A stretch of DNA of 64,000 bases from positions 62,001-126,000 of the forward strand of contig NZ_BCQS01000003.1 in the NCBI RefSeq assembly GCF_001552195.1, written 5' to 3'. The notes below the pieces were generated by a model. The model was given only the letters and a program-made list of their open reading frames with translations. It did no database searches and had not been told where the DNA came from. Origin of the DNA: Actinomadura latina NBRC 106108. GTDB lineage: Bacteria; Actinomycetota; Actinomycetes; Streptosporangiales; Streptosporangiaceae. Position numbers and translations under genes: made by a program. This document shows positions 1 to 9,538 of this stretch, one piece after another (position 1 is the stretch's first letter; each line of letters starts with the position of its first letter).

Positions 1-47
1 GTCCTTTTTTACTTTGCGATGTTGAACGGCGCCGGATGACCGGATGA

Positions 48-2165
48 TCAGCGCCCGGGCAGCCGGCGCGCGAACATGGCGATGGTCGTCTGGATCTCCT
101 CCACCCGCATCAGCTTGGCGAAGAGCAGGTACAGCAGCCCGCCGCCGACGGACCCGACGACCAGGGTGACCAGCGCGGGGAGCATCGCCGAGGTGTCCCC
201 GGCGGCGTCCACGACGGTGTGCGCGGCGTAGGCGAACCCGATCAGCGGCCAGACCGCGACGAGGAGCTTCAGGTGGCCGCCGATGATGCGCCGGCCGTCG
301 ATCCCGCCGAGCTTGCGGCGCAGCACCAGCCAGCAGGTGACGGTGCCGACGACGCTGGTGACCGCGAACCCGCCGGCGATGCCGACGACGATCCACTTGA
401 CGCCGAGGACGTTGTAGGCGGTGAACGCCATCGCGATGTTGGACGTGGTGACGATCAGGCCGATCAGCGCGGGCGTCTTCGTGTCGCCGTACGAGTAGAA
501 GACGCGCAGCATGAGCTGGTAGATCGAGAACGGCACGAGCGCGATCGCGAACATCTGCATGACCCGCGCGATGACCAGCGCGTCGTCCGGGGAGGTGTTG
601 CCGTGCGCGAACAGGACCGTGGTGATCTCCGGGCCGAGCACCAGCATCAGCGCCGCCGCCGGCATGATGATCACGGAGGAGAGCCGCAGCCCGCTGGAGA
701 ACGCGGCGCGCACGTCGGCGGTCTTGCCCTCGGCGGCGAACCGGCTCATCCGCGGCAGCAGCGCGGTGATCACCGAAACGCCGACGATCGCGTAGGGCAG
801 CTGGAAGAGCTGGTAGGCGTTGAAGTACGGGGTGTAGCCGTAGCCCTCGCCGAGGCCCCCGTCCACGGCCTTGTTCCCGGCGGCGTTCGCGAGCGCGGTG
901 ACGACGGCGAGCGCGGCCTGGGTGGCGATGACGTAGAGCAGCGTCCAGCCGGCCATCCGCCCGACTTCGCCGATCTCGCCGCGCTTGAAGTCGAGCCGGG
1001 GCCGCCAGCGGAACCCGACGCGGCGCAGTGACGGCCACAGCGCCACCGTCTGCAGGACGATGCCGCCGGTCGTGCCGACGTACAGCAGCATGAGCTGGGA
1101 GTCGGAGATGCTGGACGGGTCGACGCGGCCCGTGGTGACCGCCAGGAACGCGCCGCCGACGGCGATCACCACGATGTTGTTCAGGACCGGCGCCCACATC
1201 GGCGCGGCGAAGCTGCCGCGCGTGTTCAGGATGGCGCCGGCGAACGCGCCGACGCCGTAGAAGAACAGCTGCGGCAGGAAGAACTGCGCGAACAGGACGG
1301 CGACCCTGCGCTGGTCGCCGGTGTAGCTGCCGGCCAGGACGTCGATGAACAGCGGCGCGCACAGCACCGCCACGACGGTGAGGACGCCGAGGCCGATCAC
1401 CGCGAGGGTGAAGACGCGCTGCTCGTACTGCTCGCCGTAGGCGCGGTCGCGCTGCTTGGCCCGCACCAGCAGCGGGACGATCACACTGGTGAGGATGCCG
1501 CCGAGCAGCAGGTCGTAGATCTGGTTGGGGATCGTGTTGGCGGTGTTGTAGGCGTTCGCGAGCAGTCCGGTGCCGAGCGCGGCGACAATGACGGCGGTGC
1601 GCAGGAAGCCGGTGATGCGGGACGCGAGGGTGCCCACGGCCATGATCGCGCCAGAGCGGAGGATGCCGCCTCCGGCCTTCCCGCCGTCGCCCTCACCGGA
1701 CGGGGGGAGGGGTGTGTCGACGACCGTCTCGGCGACGGGCGCGCTCCCGCCGGGGACGGGAATGTCAATCGCCGTCTCGGCGGCGGTGCTCGCCGCGCCA
1801 CCCGGCCTGCCCGTCGGCGGCGGACTCGGGTATCCCGCCGGATTCGGCGCGCTCGGCGGCGGCCCCTGCGGAGGTGGGCCCTGTGGCCTCGGGGGAGGCG
1901 GCCCCTGCTGAGGTGGGCCCTGGGGCGGTCCCTGGGGCGGGGGCCCCTGCCGCGGGGGGCCCTGCGGCCTCCGCGGTGGCGGTCCCTGGGTTGGTGGACC
2001 CTGCGGTGGAGGACCCTGTGGATATCCCCGGCCCGGCGGGTTGCCCTGCCCCGGGTACCCCGGGGAATTCGGCGGCGGGTATCCCTGCCCCTGGGAACCC
2101 GGGGCCGGGGAGCCCGCTCCCCTGTTCCCCTGGTCCCGCCGATCCCATTCCGGTCGACCCGTCAC
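48..2165 (-). CDS. murJ: MurJ-type lipid II flippase with long proline-rich N-terminus
   Basis: Integral membrane protein of the MviN/MurJ family, which flips the peptidoglycan precursor lipid II across the membrane. About 14 hydrophobic segments follow the N-terminal motif LRSGAIMAVGTLASRITGF near residue 168. Before it lies a cytoplasmic-type tail of about 150 residues made of Pro-Gln-Gly-Pro runs. I place the start at a GTG at 2165 because GGAGG sits six bases upstream; an ATG at 2237 in the same frame lacks such a site. This gives about 705 residues, longer than the usual 500-550 because of the tail. It lies downstream of the DUF6049 gene on the same strand, and the first 400 bases overlap that gene in another frame. 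The family call is firm; the start is less so. Confidence 0.9.
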   Translation of the reverse strand: MTGRPEWDRRDQGNRGAGSPAPGSQGQGYPPPNSPGYPGQGNPPGRGYPQGPPPQGPPTQGPPPRRPQGPPRQGPPPQGPPQGPPQQGPPPPRPQGPPPQGPPPSAPNPAGYPSPPPTGRPGGAASTAAETAIDIPVPGGSAPVAETVVDTPLPPSGEGDGGKAGGGILRSGAIMAVGTLASRITGFLRTAVIVAALGTGLLANAYNTANTIPNQIYDLLLGGILTSVIVPLLVRAKQRDRAYGEQYEQRVFTLAVIGLGVLTVVAVLCAPLFIDVLAGSYTGDQRRVAVLFAQFFLPQLFFYGVGAFAGAILNTRGSFAAPMWAPVLNNIVVIAVGGAFLAVTTGRVDPSSISDSQLMLLYVGTTGGIVLQTVALWPSLRRVGFRWRPRLDFKRGEIGEVGRMAGWTLLYVIATQAALAVVTALANAAGNKAVDGGLGEGYGYTPYFNAYQLFQLPYAIVGVSVITALLPRMSRFAAEGKTADVRAAFSSGLRLSSVIIMPAAALMLVLGPEITTVLFAHGNTSPDDALVIARVMQMFAIALVPFSIYQLMLRVFYSYGDTKTPALIGLIVTTSNIAMAFTAYNVLGVKWIVVGIAGGFAVTSVVGTVTCWLVLRRKLGGIDGRRIIGGHLKLLVAVWPLIGFAYAAHTVVDAAGDTSAMLPALVTLVVGSVGGGLLYLLFAKLMRVEEIQTTIAMFARRLPGR

Positions 2166-4335
2166 CGGCTGCCTCCGCTTTCCGGCGGCGCCTCGCTCTG
2201 AGGGCCCGCACTCCGACGCCCCCGAAGAGTACGGCAAGTCCGCCGCCGGTGATGAGCAGTGCGAGACGCCCGTAACCGGTGACGGTCACGGTGATCGACT
2301 CGCCGTCCCCGTACGTCCGGCCGCCCGAGCCGGGGATCTCCAGCTCCAGCTGGACGTGGAAGTTGCCGTTGCCGGCCGCCTGCGCGGGGATCCAGCGCTG
2401 GGCCCGCTCCCCAGGCCGCAGCTCGATGGTCGCGTCCTCGGGCTCCAGCTCGCCGAGCCGCAGCTTCGCGCTGTTCTCCGACGTGGCGACGAGGTGGACC
2501 TTGACCGCCTGGTCGGGCAGCGTGTTCTCCACGAGCACCGGCAGCCGGCCCGAGCTGCCCCCCATCAGCACCCGTTTGCTCTTCGTGGTGACGATGCGGA
2601 CCCGGTGCATGTCGGTCGCGAGCTCGTCCTCCAGCTGCTTGCGGGCCGACCTGGCCTGGCCCGGCGACGTCCGCCACGCCGCGGACTCCATGCGGAGCAC
2701 CGCCCGCTCGTAGGAGATCTTGGTCGGGCCGGTCAGCACGGACTGGAACGCCCTGGCCTTCCGGGAGATCGCCTCCACCTGGGCGAGGTGCGCGTCGCCG
2801 AGCTCGTACTGCTGGTAGTCGTCGGAGTAGCCGTTGAAGACGCGGCCCTGCGGCGCGGCCGACTCGATCTTGCCCAGCGGCACCTCGCGCAGCCAGCCCG
2901 CGCCCTTGGTGTACTTCAGCAGGTTCTTCGCGACCCCGTCGGCCGGGTTCCAGTGCCGGTCCGGGGCGAGGACGAGGGTGCGCACCCGGTTCGGCGCCTC
3001 CGCCGCGATCATCGCCGACTCGGCCAGGAACCGCTGCTCGGTCAGCAGCCCCCCGGAGGCCGACCGCGACCCCTCGCTGACGATCTGGTTGAGCTTCTCG
3101 TCGTACAGGAGCGTCTTCTTGTCGCCGTAGTGCGTCTGGAGCGCCGTCGTCGCGTTCGGCAGCGCACCCGTCGCCGGGTTCTGGAACTGCGAGCTGCTCA
3201 TCAGGAACGCCCCGCCGCTCTTCAGCGCGTTCTTGGCCAGCTGGTCGACCGTGCCGGGCCCGGCGGCGCCGGACGGCGGCCAGGCGACGTGCGCGTCCGC
3301 GGCGCGTCCGAGGATCTGCGTCGCGACGCCGGTGTTCCGCTCGTCGAACGCGACGCCGATGTCGTGGGGCGTCTTGCGGCGGACGAGCGCCACGACGTCC
3401 GGGTCGGCGTAGGGGAGAGTGAAGTACGGGTCCTTCTTCGAGGCGTCCTTCAGCGCGGTCAGCCACGCCGCCGCGGCCTCGCTCTTCTTCTTCCGGACGC
3501 TCTTCGCGGCCCCGGGCGCCCGGACCGTGTAGTCGCCGGACGCCATCCGCTGCACGTCGTCCAGCAGCGCGGGGTCGATCCCCCACGTGATGGGCGTGTC
3601 GGTCGCGGACGCCGCTTGGACCAGCCGGCCGAGCCGCCCGCCCGGCGCCACGGACTCGGCGAGGGCGTCGTCGGTGAACGTCCGGTCGTTGGTGCGGTGC
3701 ATCCGGTCGGCGAGCGGCCAGACCCAGCCGACCGCGACCTGCTGGAAACGGCGTTCCTTCGGCATGAACGTGAGGAACGTCGTGATGCCCCCGACGACCT
3801 GCCGCGCGGAGTTCAGGACCTCGACGCCGACCGGGTAGACGCCGGGCGTCCCGGCCGGGGCGCGCAGCCGGAGCTTCTTGACCGTGGTGGTGAACGTCCA
3901 GTTCTGCTTCCCGCCCGGCGCGGACGCGCCCGGAAGCTGCTTCTCCCCGCCGATGTTCGGCAGCGCGTTCGGCGGGCCGGCCGCTAGCTGGTCCAGCTGG
4001 CTGCGGCTGGTGACCGGCTGCGCGCTGTACCGCAGCCGCACGTGGAGGCCGGGCAGCTGGTGCCCGATGCGGTTCATGGCCTGCCCGGAGATCTCGATCC
4101 GCGACTTCTCGCCGACGCTCTTGGGGTCGACCTTGGTGAGCGCCATGGCCACCTGGGTCTTGGCCTGCACCTGGGTGGTGGCCTGCACCTGCGTCTTGGC
4201 CTGCACCTGCGTCTTGACCTGCACTTGCGCGGGCGCGTCTCGCGCGAGGGCGGGGGACGCCAGCGTCGTGGGCGCCGCCATGGCCATGCAGGGCAGCAGA
4301 GCGGCCAGCGCCACCGCGCGTTTGACCGTCCTCAC
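1765..4335 (-). CDS. DUF6049 family secreted/membrane-anchored protein
   Basis: A large extracytoplasmic protein with a Sec signal peptide (residues 1-30, basic MRTVKR then a hydrophobic core ending ...ALA), a low-complexity Gln/Val/Lys repeat (VQVKTQVQAKTQ-like), a long globular region, one transmembrane helix near residues 680-705 and a basic stop-transfer RARRRRK. Proteins of this kind sit next to murJ in actinomycetes and are named DUF6049; their function is unknown, and a cell-envelope role is inferred from location. After the basic stretch the frame stays open for about 135 more Gly/Pro/Ala/Ser residues, overlapping murJ. That tail may be real or simply open by base composition. Confidence 0.8.
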   Translation of the reverse strand: MRTVKRAVALAALLPCMAMAAPTTLASPALARDAPAQVQVKTQVQAKTQVQATTQVQAKTQVAMALTKVDPKSVGEKSRIEISGQAMNRIGHQLPGLHVRLRYSAQPVTSRSQLDQLAAGPPNALPNIGGEKQLPGASAPGGKQNWTFTTTVKKLRLRAPAGTPGVYPVGVEVLNSARQVVGGITTFLTFMPKERRFQQVAVGWVWPLADRMHRTNDRTFTDDALAESVAPGGRLGRLVQAASATDTPITWGIDPALLDDVQRMASGDYTVRAPGAAKSVRKKKSEAAAAWLTALKDASKKDPYFTLPYADPDVVALVRRKTPHDIGVAFDERNTGVATQILGRAADAHVAWPPSGAAGPGTVDQLAKNALKSGGAFLMSSSQFQNPATGALPNATTALQTHYGDKKTLLYDEKLNQIVSEGSRSASGGLLTEQRFLAESAMIAAEAPNRVRTLVLAPDRHWNPADGVAKNLLKYTKGAGWLREVPLGKIESAAPQGRVFNGYSDDYQQYELGDAHLAQVEAISRKARAFQSVLTGPTKISYERAVLRMESAAWRTSPGQARSARKQLEDELATDMHRVRIVTTKSKRVLMGGSSGRLPVLVENTLPDQAVKVHLVATSENSAKLRLGELEPEDATIELRPGERAQRWIPAQAAGNGNFHVQLELEIPGSGGRTYGDGESITVTVTGYGRLALLITGGGLAVLFGGVGVRALRARRRRKAEAAGDGSTGMGSAGPGEQGSGLPGPGFPGAGIPAAEFPGVPGAGQPAGPGISTGSSTAGSTNPGTATAEAAGPPAAGAPAPGTAPGPTSAGAASPEATGPTSAGAAAERAESGGIPESAADGQAGWRGEHRRRDGD

Positions 4336-4495
4336 GCCTTACCGGCCGCCTTGGGACGGCGGGCGAACATTTCCCGCACCACGGCGTCGATGGTAGTCCG
4401 TCAGGCTGATTGCGGGTGCCCGAGCACCGACGTCGGCGGTTTCCGTGCGTGACGCTCCGCCCGGCCATGCCCGGTCGGACGGCGCGGGCCGCGGC

Positions 4496-5044
4496 TCAGG
4501 CCCGGAAGCGGACGGCCTCGGGGGTCTGGGCGGGGGCCGGGACGGGCGGCGGGTCGAGCGGGTCGACCGGCTTCGCGTGGCACAGGGCGTACAGGGAGCC
4601 GCCCCTGATGCCGAGGGCGGTCGACGCCTCGCCGGTCGCGGTGTAGACGACGTCGTCGGAGTTCAGGGCGTCCGCCAGGCGGTGGTCGACCAGCAGCGGC
4701 ATCGTGTCGGGCAGGAGCAGCGGGCAGACGAGGCCCGCCGCGTACTCGGTGGCGGCGTTCACGAGGTCGGGGTGCGCCGGCCGGACGGTGCGGGCGCCGA
4801 CGGTGCGCCGGACCGCCTCCATCGCCGGCCGTTCCCCCGCCGGGACGATCACACCGGTCAGGAAGCGGCGGCCGCGCCGGGCGCCGTCGCAGGAGTAGAC
4901 GCGCGTCACCAGGCACCGTTCCGCCGGGAGTCCGAGCGCCTTCGGAAGTTCGTCGGCGTGGGCCATCGCGACGGGCAGCCGCACGATCTCGTGCACGGTC
5001 TCCCATTCGAGCAGTGCGCGGTGGATGGCGAGAGCGTCCTTCAT
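4496..5044 (-). CDS. YbaK/EbsC-type aminoacyl-tRNA deacylase family protein
   Basis: About 182 residues matching the YbaK/ProRS-associated editing domain, a fold that hydrolyses mischarged tRNAs such as Ala- or Cys-tRNA(Pro). The conserved core is in the middle (ALGLPAERCLVTRVYSCDG, then GVIVPAGERP and the C-terminal TGEASTALGIRGGSLYAL). I chose the ATG at 5044 because GGAG lies six bases upstream; an in-frame ATG at 5056 has no ribosome site. It runs divergently from cca and ahead of the DUF6049 gene, a neighbourhood consistent with tRNA quality control. The substrate cannot be told from the sequence. The canonical catalytic lysine was not pinned down by eye. Confidence 0.75.
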   Translation of the reverse strand: MKDALAIHRALLEWETVHEIVRLPVAMAHADELPKALGLPAERCLVTRVYSCDGARRGRRFLTGVIVPAGERPAMEAVRRTVGARTVRPAHPDLVNAATEYAAGLVCPLLLPDTMPLLVDHRLADALNSDDVVYTATGEASTALGIRGGSLYALCHAKPVDPLDPPPVPAPAQTPEAVRFRA

Positions 5045-5422
5045 GTTGGGCTCCATCCCGCGGGGGTCACCCCGCTCACCCCCGGAACTTGTTTCGCTGT
5101 GTCCCCGTGCTTCGCACTCTGTGGGAATATCCCCACATACCCGGAACGAGTGGTCTAACTCGCGTCATACGTCACGTAAACCCTCACGATGCGCCTCAGC
5201 CGCACGTGCGGCGGACCGGGGCCCTTGGGATCCCGCTACCGTTGTCGTGCGGGAGGCTCACCGGCGGTCGCGCTGGCGTCATCGGAGTGCCCAGAACGTA
5301 ACCCGGAGATCGCGGCATGTGAAGGGGCCCGTCCGGCTCCGGCCCCGCAAAGGCTCCCGCGCGGGGGCCCGCCGATCACCAGAAAGTCCTTTGTCAGCCC
5401 GACAATCAAGGAAATACGCTCG
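5045..5422. other. Divergent intergenic region between deacylase gene and cca
   Basis: About 380 bases with no credible gene. It must hold the promoters of both flanking genes. An open frame continues upstream of cca through this stretch, but its composition is not protein-like and no ribosome site precedes its first codons, so I treat it as leader. No terminator hairpin or riboswitch-like fold was recognised. Confidence 0.5.
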
Positions 5423-6889
5423 ATGGCCGTGCCCAACCAGAATGTGACCCCCGAGTCCTCGCGGCGCACCGCGATCACCGAGCTGCTGCGCGGGATCGCG
5501 CCCGTCGCCGACGATCTCGGCGCGATGTTCGCGGCGGCCGGGCATGAGCTGGCGCTGGTCGGCGGGCCCGTCCGGGACGCGCTGCTGCGCCGCCCGACCA
5601 AGGACGTCGACCTGACCACCGACGCGCCGCCCGAGCGCACCCTGGAGATCATCCGCGGCTGGGCGGACGCGCACTGGACGATCGGCATCGAGTTCGGCAC
5701 CGTCGGCCTCCGCAAGGACGGCGTCGAACTGGAGATCACCACCTACCGCAGCGAGTCCTACGATCCGAAATCCCGCAAGCCGGACGTCTCTTACGGGACG
5801 TCCCTCGTCGAGGACCTCCGCCGCCGCGACTTCGCGGTGAACGCGATGGCGGCGCGGCTGCCCGGCCACGAGTTCGTCGACCCGTTCGGCGGCCTGACCG
5901 ACCTGCAGCGCAAGGTCCTGCGGACGCCCGGCAGGCCCGAGGACTCCTTCAGCGACGACCCGCTGCGGATGATGCGCGCCGCCCGGTTCGCCTCGCAGCT
6001 CGGGTTCACCGTGGCGCCGGACGTCGTCCGCGCGATGAAGGACATGGCGTCCCGCATCGAGATCGTCTCCGCCGAGCGGGTCCGGGACGAGCTGTCCAAG
6101 CTGATCTGCGGCCGGTACCCGCGGCAGGGCCTGGCGCTGCTCGTCGAGACGGGCCTCGCCGCGCACGTCCTGCCGGAACTGCCGAAGCTGCGACTGGAGA
6201 TCGACGAGCACCACCGGCACAAGGACGTCTACGAGCACTCGCTGATCGTCCTTGAGCAGGCGATCGCGCAGGAGGAGGATGGCCCCGACCTCGTCCTGCG
6301 GCTGGCGGCGCTGCTGCACGACATCGGCAAGCCGAGGACGCGCCGCTTCGAGGACGGCGGCCGGGTGTCGTTCCACCACCACGAGGTCGTCGGCGCGAAG
6401 ATGACCCGCAAGCGGCTGACCGCGCTGCGCTACCCGAAGGACGTCATCAACGACGTCTCCCGCCTCGTCGAGCTGCACCTGCGGTTCCACGGCTACGGCA
6501 CCGGCGAGTGGACGGACTCGGCCGTCCGCCGCTACGTCCGCGACGCCGGCCCGCTGCTCTCCCGGCTGCACAAGCTGACCCGCGCCGACTGCACGACCCG
6601 CAACCGGCGCAAGGCCGACCGGCTGCGCCGCACCTACGACGACCTGGAGCTGCGCATCGAGCGGCTGGCGCAGCAGGAGGAGCTGGCCGCGATCCGCCCG
6701 GAGATCGACGGCAACGAGATCCAGGAAATCCTCGGGATCAAGCCCGGCCCGCTCGTCGGCAAGGCCTACACGTTCCTCCTGGACCTCCGCCTCGACCGCG
6801 GCATGATCGGCAAGGAGGCCGCGGCCGCCGAACTCCGCGCCTGGGCCGCCGCCGAAGGGCTCCTCCCCGCCGAGGGTGGCGACGCGTGA
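5423..6889 (+). CDS. cca: CCA tRNA nucleotidyltransferase
   Basis: Adds or repairs the 3'-CCA of tRNAs. The class II nucleotidyltransferase head is at residues 40-200, with [11 protein letters not shown] (GG motif near 47-48) and the catalytic DVD at 61-63. It is followed by the tRNA-binding neck and an HD-type domain (histidine near 264, LLHDIGKP near 296, then [11 protein letters not shown]), as usual in actinomycete Cca. The 488-residue length is normal. The ATG at 5423 has AAGGAAA upstream and opens the conserved part. The stop overlaps the GTG of bioA (GTGA), so the two genes are translationally coupled. It is adjacent to another tRNA-maintenance gene, the YbaK-type deacylase. Confidence 0.95.
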   Translation: MAVPNQNVTPESSRRTAITELLRGIAPVADDLGAMFAAAGHELALVGGPVRDALLRRPTKDVDLTTDAPPERTLEIIRGWADAHWTIGIEFGTVGLRKDGVELEITTYRSESYDPKSRKPDVSYGTSLVEDLRRRDFAVNAMAARLPGHEFVDPFGGLTDLQRKVLRTPGRPEDSFSDDPLRMMRAARFASQLGFTVAPDVVRAMKDMASRIEIVSAERVRDELSKLICGRYPRQGLALLVETGLAAHVLPELPKLRLEIDEHHRHKDVYEHSLIVLEQAIAQEEDGPDLVLRLAALLHDIGKPRTRRFEDGGRVSFHHHEVVGAKMTRKRLTALRYPKDVINDVSRLVELHLRFHGYGTGEWTDSAVRRYVRDAGPLLSRLHKLTRADCTTRNRRKADRLRRTYDDLELRIERLAQQEELAAIRPEIDGNEIQEILGIKPGPLVGKAYTFLLDLRLDRGMIGKEAAAAELRAWAAAEGLLPAEGGDA

Positions 6890-8199
6890 TTCCGCTGCAG
6901 CTGGGGCGGATGAGTCCGCGTGAGGCCGAGCGGATGCTGGCGTTCGACCGGGAGCACATCTGGCACCCCTACGCGCCGATGCCCGCGTCCACGCCGGTGC
7001 TGCCGGTCGTGTCGGCGGACGGTGTGCGGCTGACGCTCGCCGACGGCACCGAGCTGATCGACGGGATGTCGTCCTGGTGGGCGGCCGTGCACGGCTACAA
7101 CCACCCGAAGCTGAACGCGGCCGTCACCGGGCAGCTCGGCAAGATGGCGCACGTGATGTTCGGCGGCCTCACGCACCCGCCGGCCGTGCGGCTCGCGGAG
7201 CGCCTCGTCGAGATCACGCCGGAGCCGCTGAAGAAGGTCTTCTTCGCCGACTCCGGATCCGTGGCGGTCGAGGTCGCGATCAAGATGGCGCTGCAGTTCT
7301 GGCGGTCGCAGGGGAGGCCCGAACGGCACCGGCTGCTGACCGTCCGGGGCGGATACCACGGCGACACGTTCGGCGACATGGCGGTCTGCGACCCGGTGAA
7401 CGGCATGCACCACCTGTTCGGCGACGTCCTCGCGAAGCACGTGTTCGCGCCGCCGCCTCCGCTCGGCTACTCCGCCGACCCCGACGGGGCGTACCTGGAC
7501 GAGCTGTCCCGGCTCGCCGCCGAGCACGCGGGCGAGCTGGCCGGGATCATCGTGGAGCCGATCGTCCAGGGCGCCGGCGGCATGCGCTTCTACGCCCCCG
7601 AGTACCTGGCCGCCCTCCGCGAGATCGCCGACGAGCAGGGCCTGCTGCTGATCCTGGACGAGATCGCCACCGGGTTCGGCCGGACGGGCGAGCTGTGGGG
7701 CTGCGACCACGCCGAGGTCACGCCCGACATCATGTGCCTCGGCAAGGCGCTGACCGGCGGCTACATGACGATGGCCGCCACCATGTGCACCGACCGCGTC
7801 GCCGACGGCATCGCCTCGGGCGAAGCGGGCGTCCTGATGCACGGGCCCACGTACATGGCGAACCCGCTGGCCGCCGCCGTGGCGACCGCGTCGATCGACC
7901 TGCTGCTCTCCCGCGACTGGCGGGACGAGGTGGACGCCATCGAGGCGATCCTGACCAGCGAACTCGACGCCGCCGCCGGCTTCCCGGGGGTCGCGGACGT
8001 CCGCGTCCTCGGCGCGATCGGCGTCGTCGAAGCGCGCGAGCCGGTGGACGCGGCGTCCGTCCAGGAGATCGCCATGGCGCACGGCGTCTGGCTGCGCCCC
8101 TTCGGCAAGCTCATCTACACGATGCCGCCGTACATCAGCACGGAGGACGAGGTCCTCCACATAGCCGCCGCCCTCCACGCCATAGCCGAGTCCCTCTGA
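6886..8199 (+). CDS. bioA: Adenosylmethionine--8-amino-7-oxononanoate aminotransferase
   Basis: PLP-dependent class III aminotransferase of biotin synthesis, making 7,8-diaminopelargonate from KAPA and SAM. Seen are the N-terminal HIWHPYAPM signature, [23 protein letters not shown], the cofactor aspartate in [13 protein letters not shown], and the PLP lysine K287 in [10 protein letters not shown]. Length is 437 residues from GTG 6886, which overlaps the cca stop by four bases and has GAGGGTGG upstream; an alternative ATG lies at 6910. No other biotin genes are in the window, so the pathway is split. It converges on the MFS gene, leaving 11 bases between stop codons. Confidence 0.93.
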   Translation: MIPLQLGRMSPREAERMLAFDREHIWHPYAPMPASTPVLPVVSADGVRLTLADGTELIDGMSSWWAAVHGYNHPKLNAAVTGQLGKMAHVMFGGLTHPPAVRLAERLVEITPEPLKKVFFADSGSVAVEVAIKMALQFWRSQGRPERHRLLTVRGGYHGDTFGDMAVCDPVNGMHHLFGDVLAKHVFAPPPPLGYSADPDGAYLDELSRLAAEHAGELAGIIVEPIVQGAGGMRFYAPEYLAALREIADEQGLLLILDEIATGFGRTGELWGCDHAEVTPDIMCLGKALTGGYMTMAATMCTDRVADGIASGEAGVLMHGPTYMANPLAAAVATASIDLLLSRDWRDEVDAIEAILTSELDAAAGFPGVADVRVLGAIGVVEAREPVDAASVQEIAMAHGVWLRPFGKLIYTMPPYISTEDEVLHIAAALHAIAESL

Positions 8200-8210
8200 C
8201 GCACGTCCGG

Positions 8211-9497
8211 CTAGCGGAGGGCGTGGGCGGGGCGGGCGAGGCGGGACGCGGCCGTCCGGTAGGCGACCGCGCCCGCGGCGTAGGCGGCGATCACCGCGAG
8301 GAGGGTGGGGGCGGCGCGGCCGTCCGCCGGGAGCCAGGTGGCGGCGGCCGTGGCGGCGGCGGCGAACGTCGCGTTGAAGAGCATGTCGTAGACGGCGAAC
8401 ACCCGGCCCCGGTAGGCGTCGTCGATGATCTCCTGCAGGGTCGTGTCGACGCACAGCTTCACGCCCTGCGACACGACGCCGAGCAGGAAGGCGCCGACCG
8501 CCCAGGGACGCTCCGCGAACGACATCCCGAAGAGGAGCAGGCCCAGCGCCGCCAGGGCGAGGAGCCACGCCGTCCACGCCTGCTTGCTGATCCGGCGCAC
8601 CACCGCCGGGGTGATCAGCGCCGCCGCGAAGTACCCGGCGCCGGACACCCCGAGCATGAGCGCGAACGTCTCCAGCCCCCGGTCGGGGTCGTCCGCGAAG
8701 TGGTTGCGGCACAGCAGCAGCGTCATGATCAGGACGACGCCGTACAGGAACCGGTGGAACGAGATCGCGCCGAGCGCCAGCGCCGCCTGCGGCCGCCGCG
8801 TGAGATGCCGCGCCCCGTCCGCCAGGCCGGACACGACGCCGCCGAGCGTGTCCCGGACGCGTGACACGTCCGGCGCGTCCGGGCCGAGCAGCCCCTTCGG
8901 CAGCGTCGTGGCGACCAGGCCCGCCAGCAGGTACAGCGCAGCCGCCGACACGAGGATCAGCGTCGTCCCCTCGTCCCCGGCGCCGGACAGCAGGCGCAGC
9001 AGGTAGCCGATGCCCGCGCCGGCGAACGCGATGATCGTCCCGGACGTGACCGTGAACGCGTTCGCGGTCACCAGCTGCTCGCGCCGCACCACGTGGGGCA
9101 GCGCCGCCGACAGCGCCGCGAGGAAGAACCGGTTGACGCCGAGCACGACGAGGACGCCGAGGAAGAGGCCCGCGCCGTCCTGCCCGGTGGCCACGAGACC
9201 CGCGACGAGCAGCACCAGCACGGCCCGCAGCACCGGCGCCCACACGAGGATCTGGCGGCGCCGCCACCGGTCGATGAACACTCCGGCGAACGGGCCGAGC
9301 ACCGAGTACGGGAGCAGCGTCACCGCGAACGCCGCCGCGGCCTTGCCCGCCGTGGTCTGCCGCTCGGGCGAGAAGAACACGTAGCCGGCCAGCGCGACCT
9401 GGAACACGCCGTCGGTGAGCTGCGAGGCCAGCCGCGTCCCGTACAGCCGCCGGAAATCCCGCTCCCGCAGAATCTCCCGCAGCTGGCCCGCCTTCAC
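8211..9497 (-). CDS. MFS transporter, exporter-like
   Basis: A 428-residue polytopic protein with about 12 membrane segments and the motif-A-like loop GVFIDRWRRRQILVW after the second helix. This is the pattern of the MFS_3/enterobactin-exporter group of actinomycete efflux proteins. GTG start at 9497. Substrate unknown: nothing nearby names a drug or siderophore pathway. It lies 41 bases downstream of the solute-binding lipoprotein on the same strand, so they could be co-transcribed, but the families do not normally act together. Confidence 0.8.
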   Translation of the reverse strand: MKAGQLREILRERDFRRLYGTRLASQLTDGVFQVALAGYVFFSPERQTTAGKAAAAFAVTLLPYSVLGPFAGVFIDRWRRRQILVWAPVLRAVLVLLVAGLVATGQDGAGLFLGVLVVLGVNRFFLAALSAALPHVVRREQLVTANAFTVTSGTIIAFAGAGIGYLLRLLSGAGDEGTTLILVSAAALYLLAGLVATTLPKGLLGPDAPDVSRVRDTLGGVVSGLADGARHLTRRPQAALALGAISFHRFLYGVVLIMTLLLCRNHFADDPDRGLETFALMLGVSGAGYFAAALITPAVVRRISKQAWTAWLLALAALGLLLFGMSFAERPWAVGAFLLGVVSQGVKLCVDTTLQEIIDDAYRGRVFAVYDMLFNATFAAAATAAATWLPADGRAAPTLLAVIAAYAAGAVAYRTAASRLARPAHALR

Positions 9498-9538
9498 GCG
9501 ATCACCTTACGCGCCGTCGGCCGCCGCTCGGCCGCCGC

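Noticed and set aside
2041..3987. A 648-residue plus-strand frame opposite the DUF6049 gene
   Set aside because: Shadow composition and no start signal; the minus-strand product has a signal peptide and membrane anchor.
2162..4468. A 768-residue minus-strand frame alternative to DUF6049
   Set aside because: Arg/Ala/Gly-rich shadow in the same strand; the signal peptide and helix belong to the other frame.
6766..9267. An 833-residue minus-strand frame across bioA and the MFS gene
   Set aside because: Antisense to BioA, whose PLP motifs are intact; its upstream part is a wrong frame of the MFS gene.
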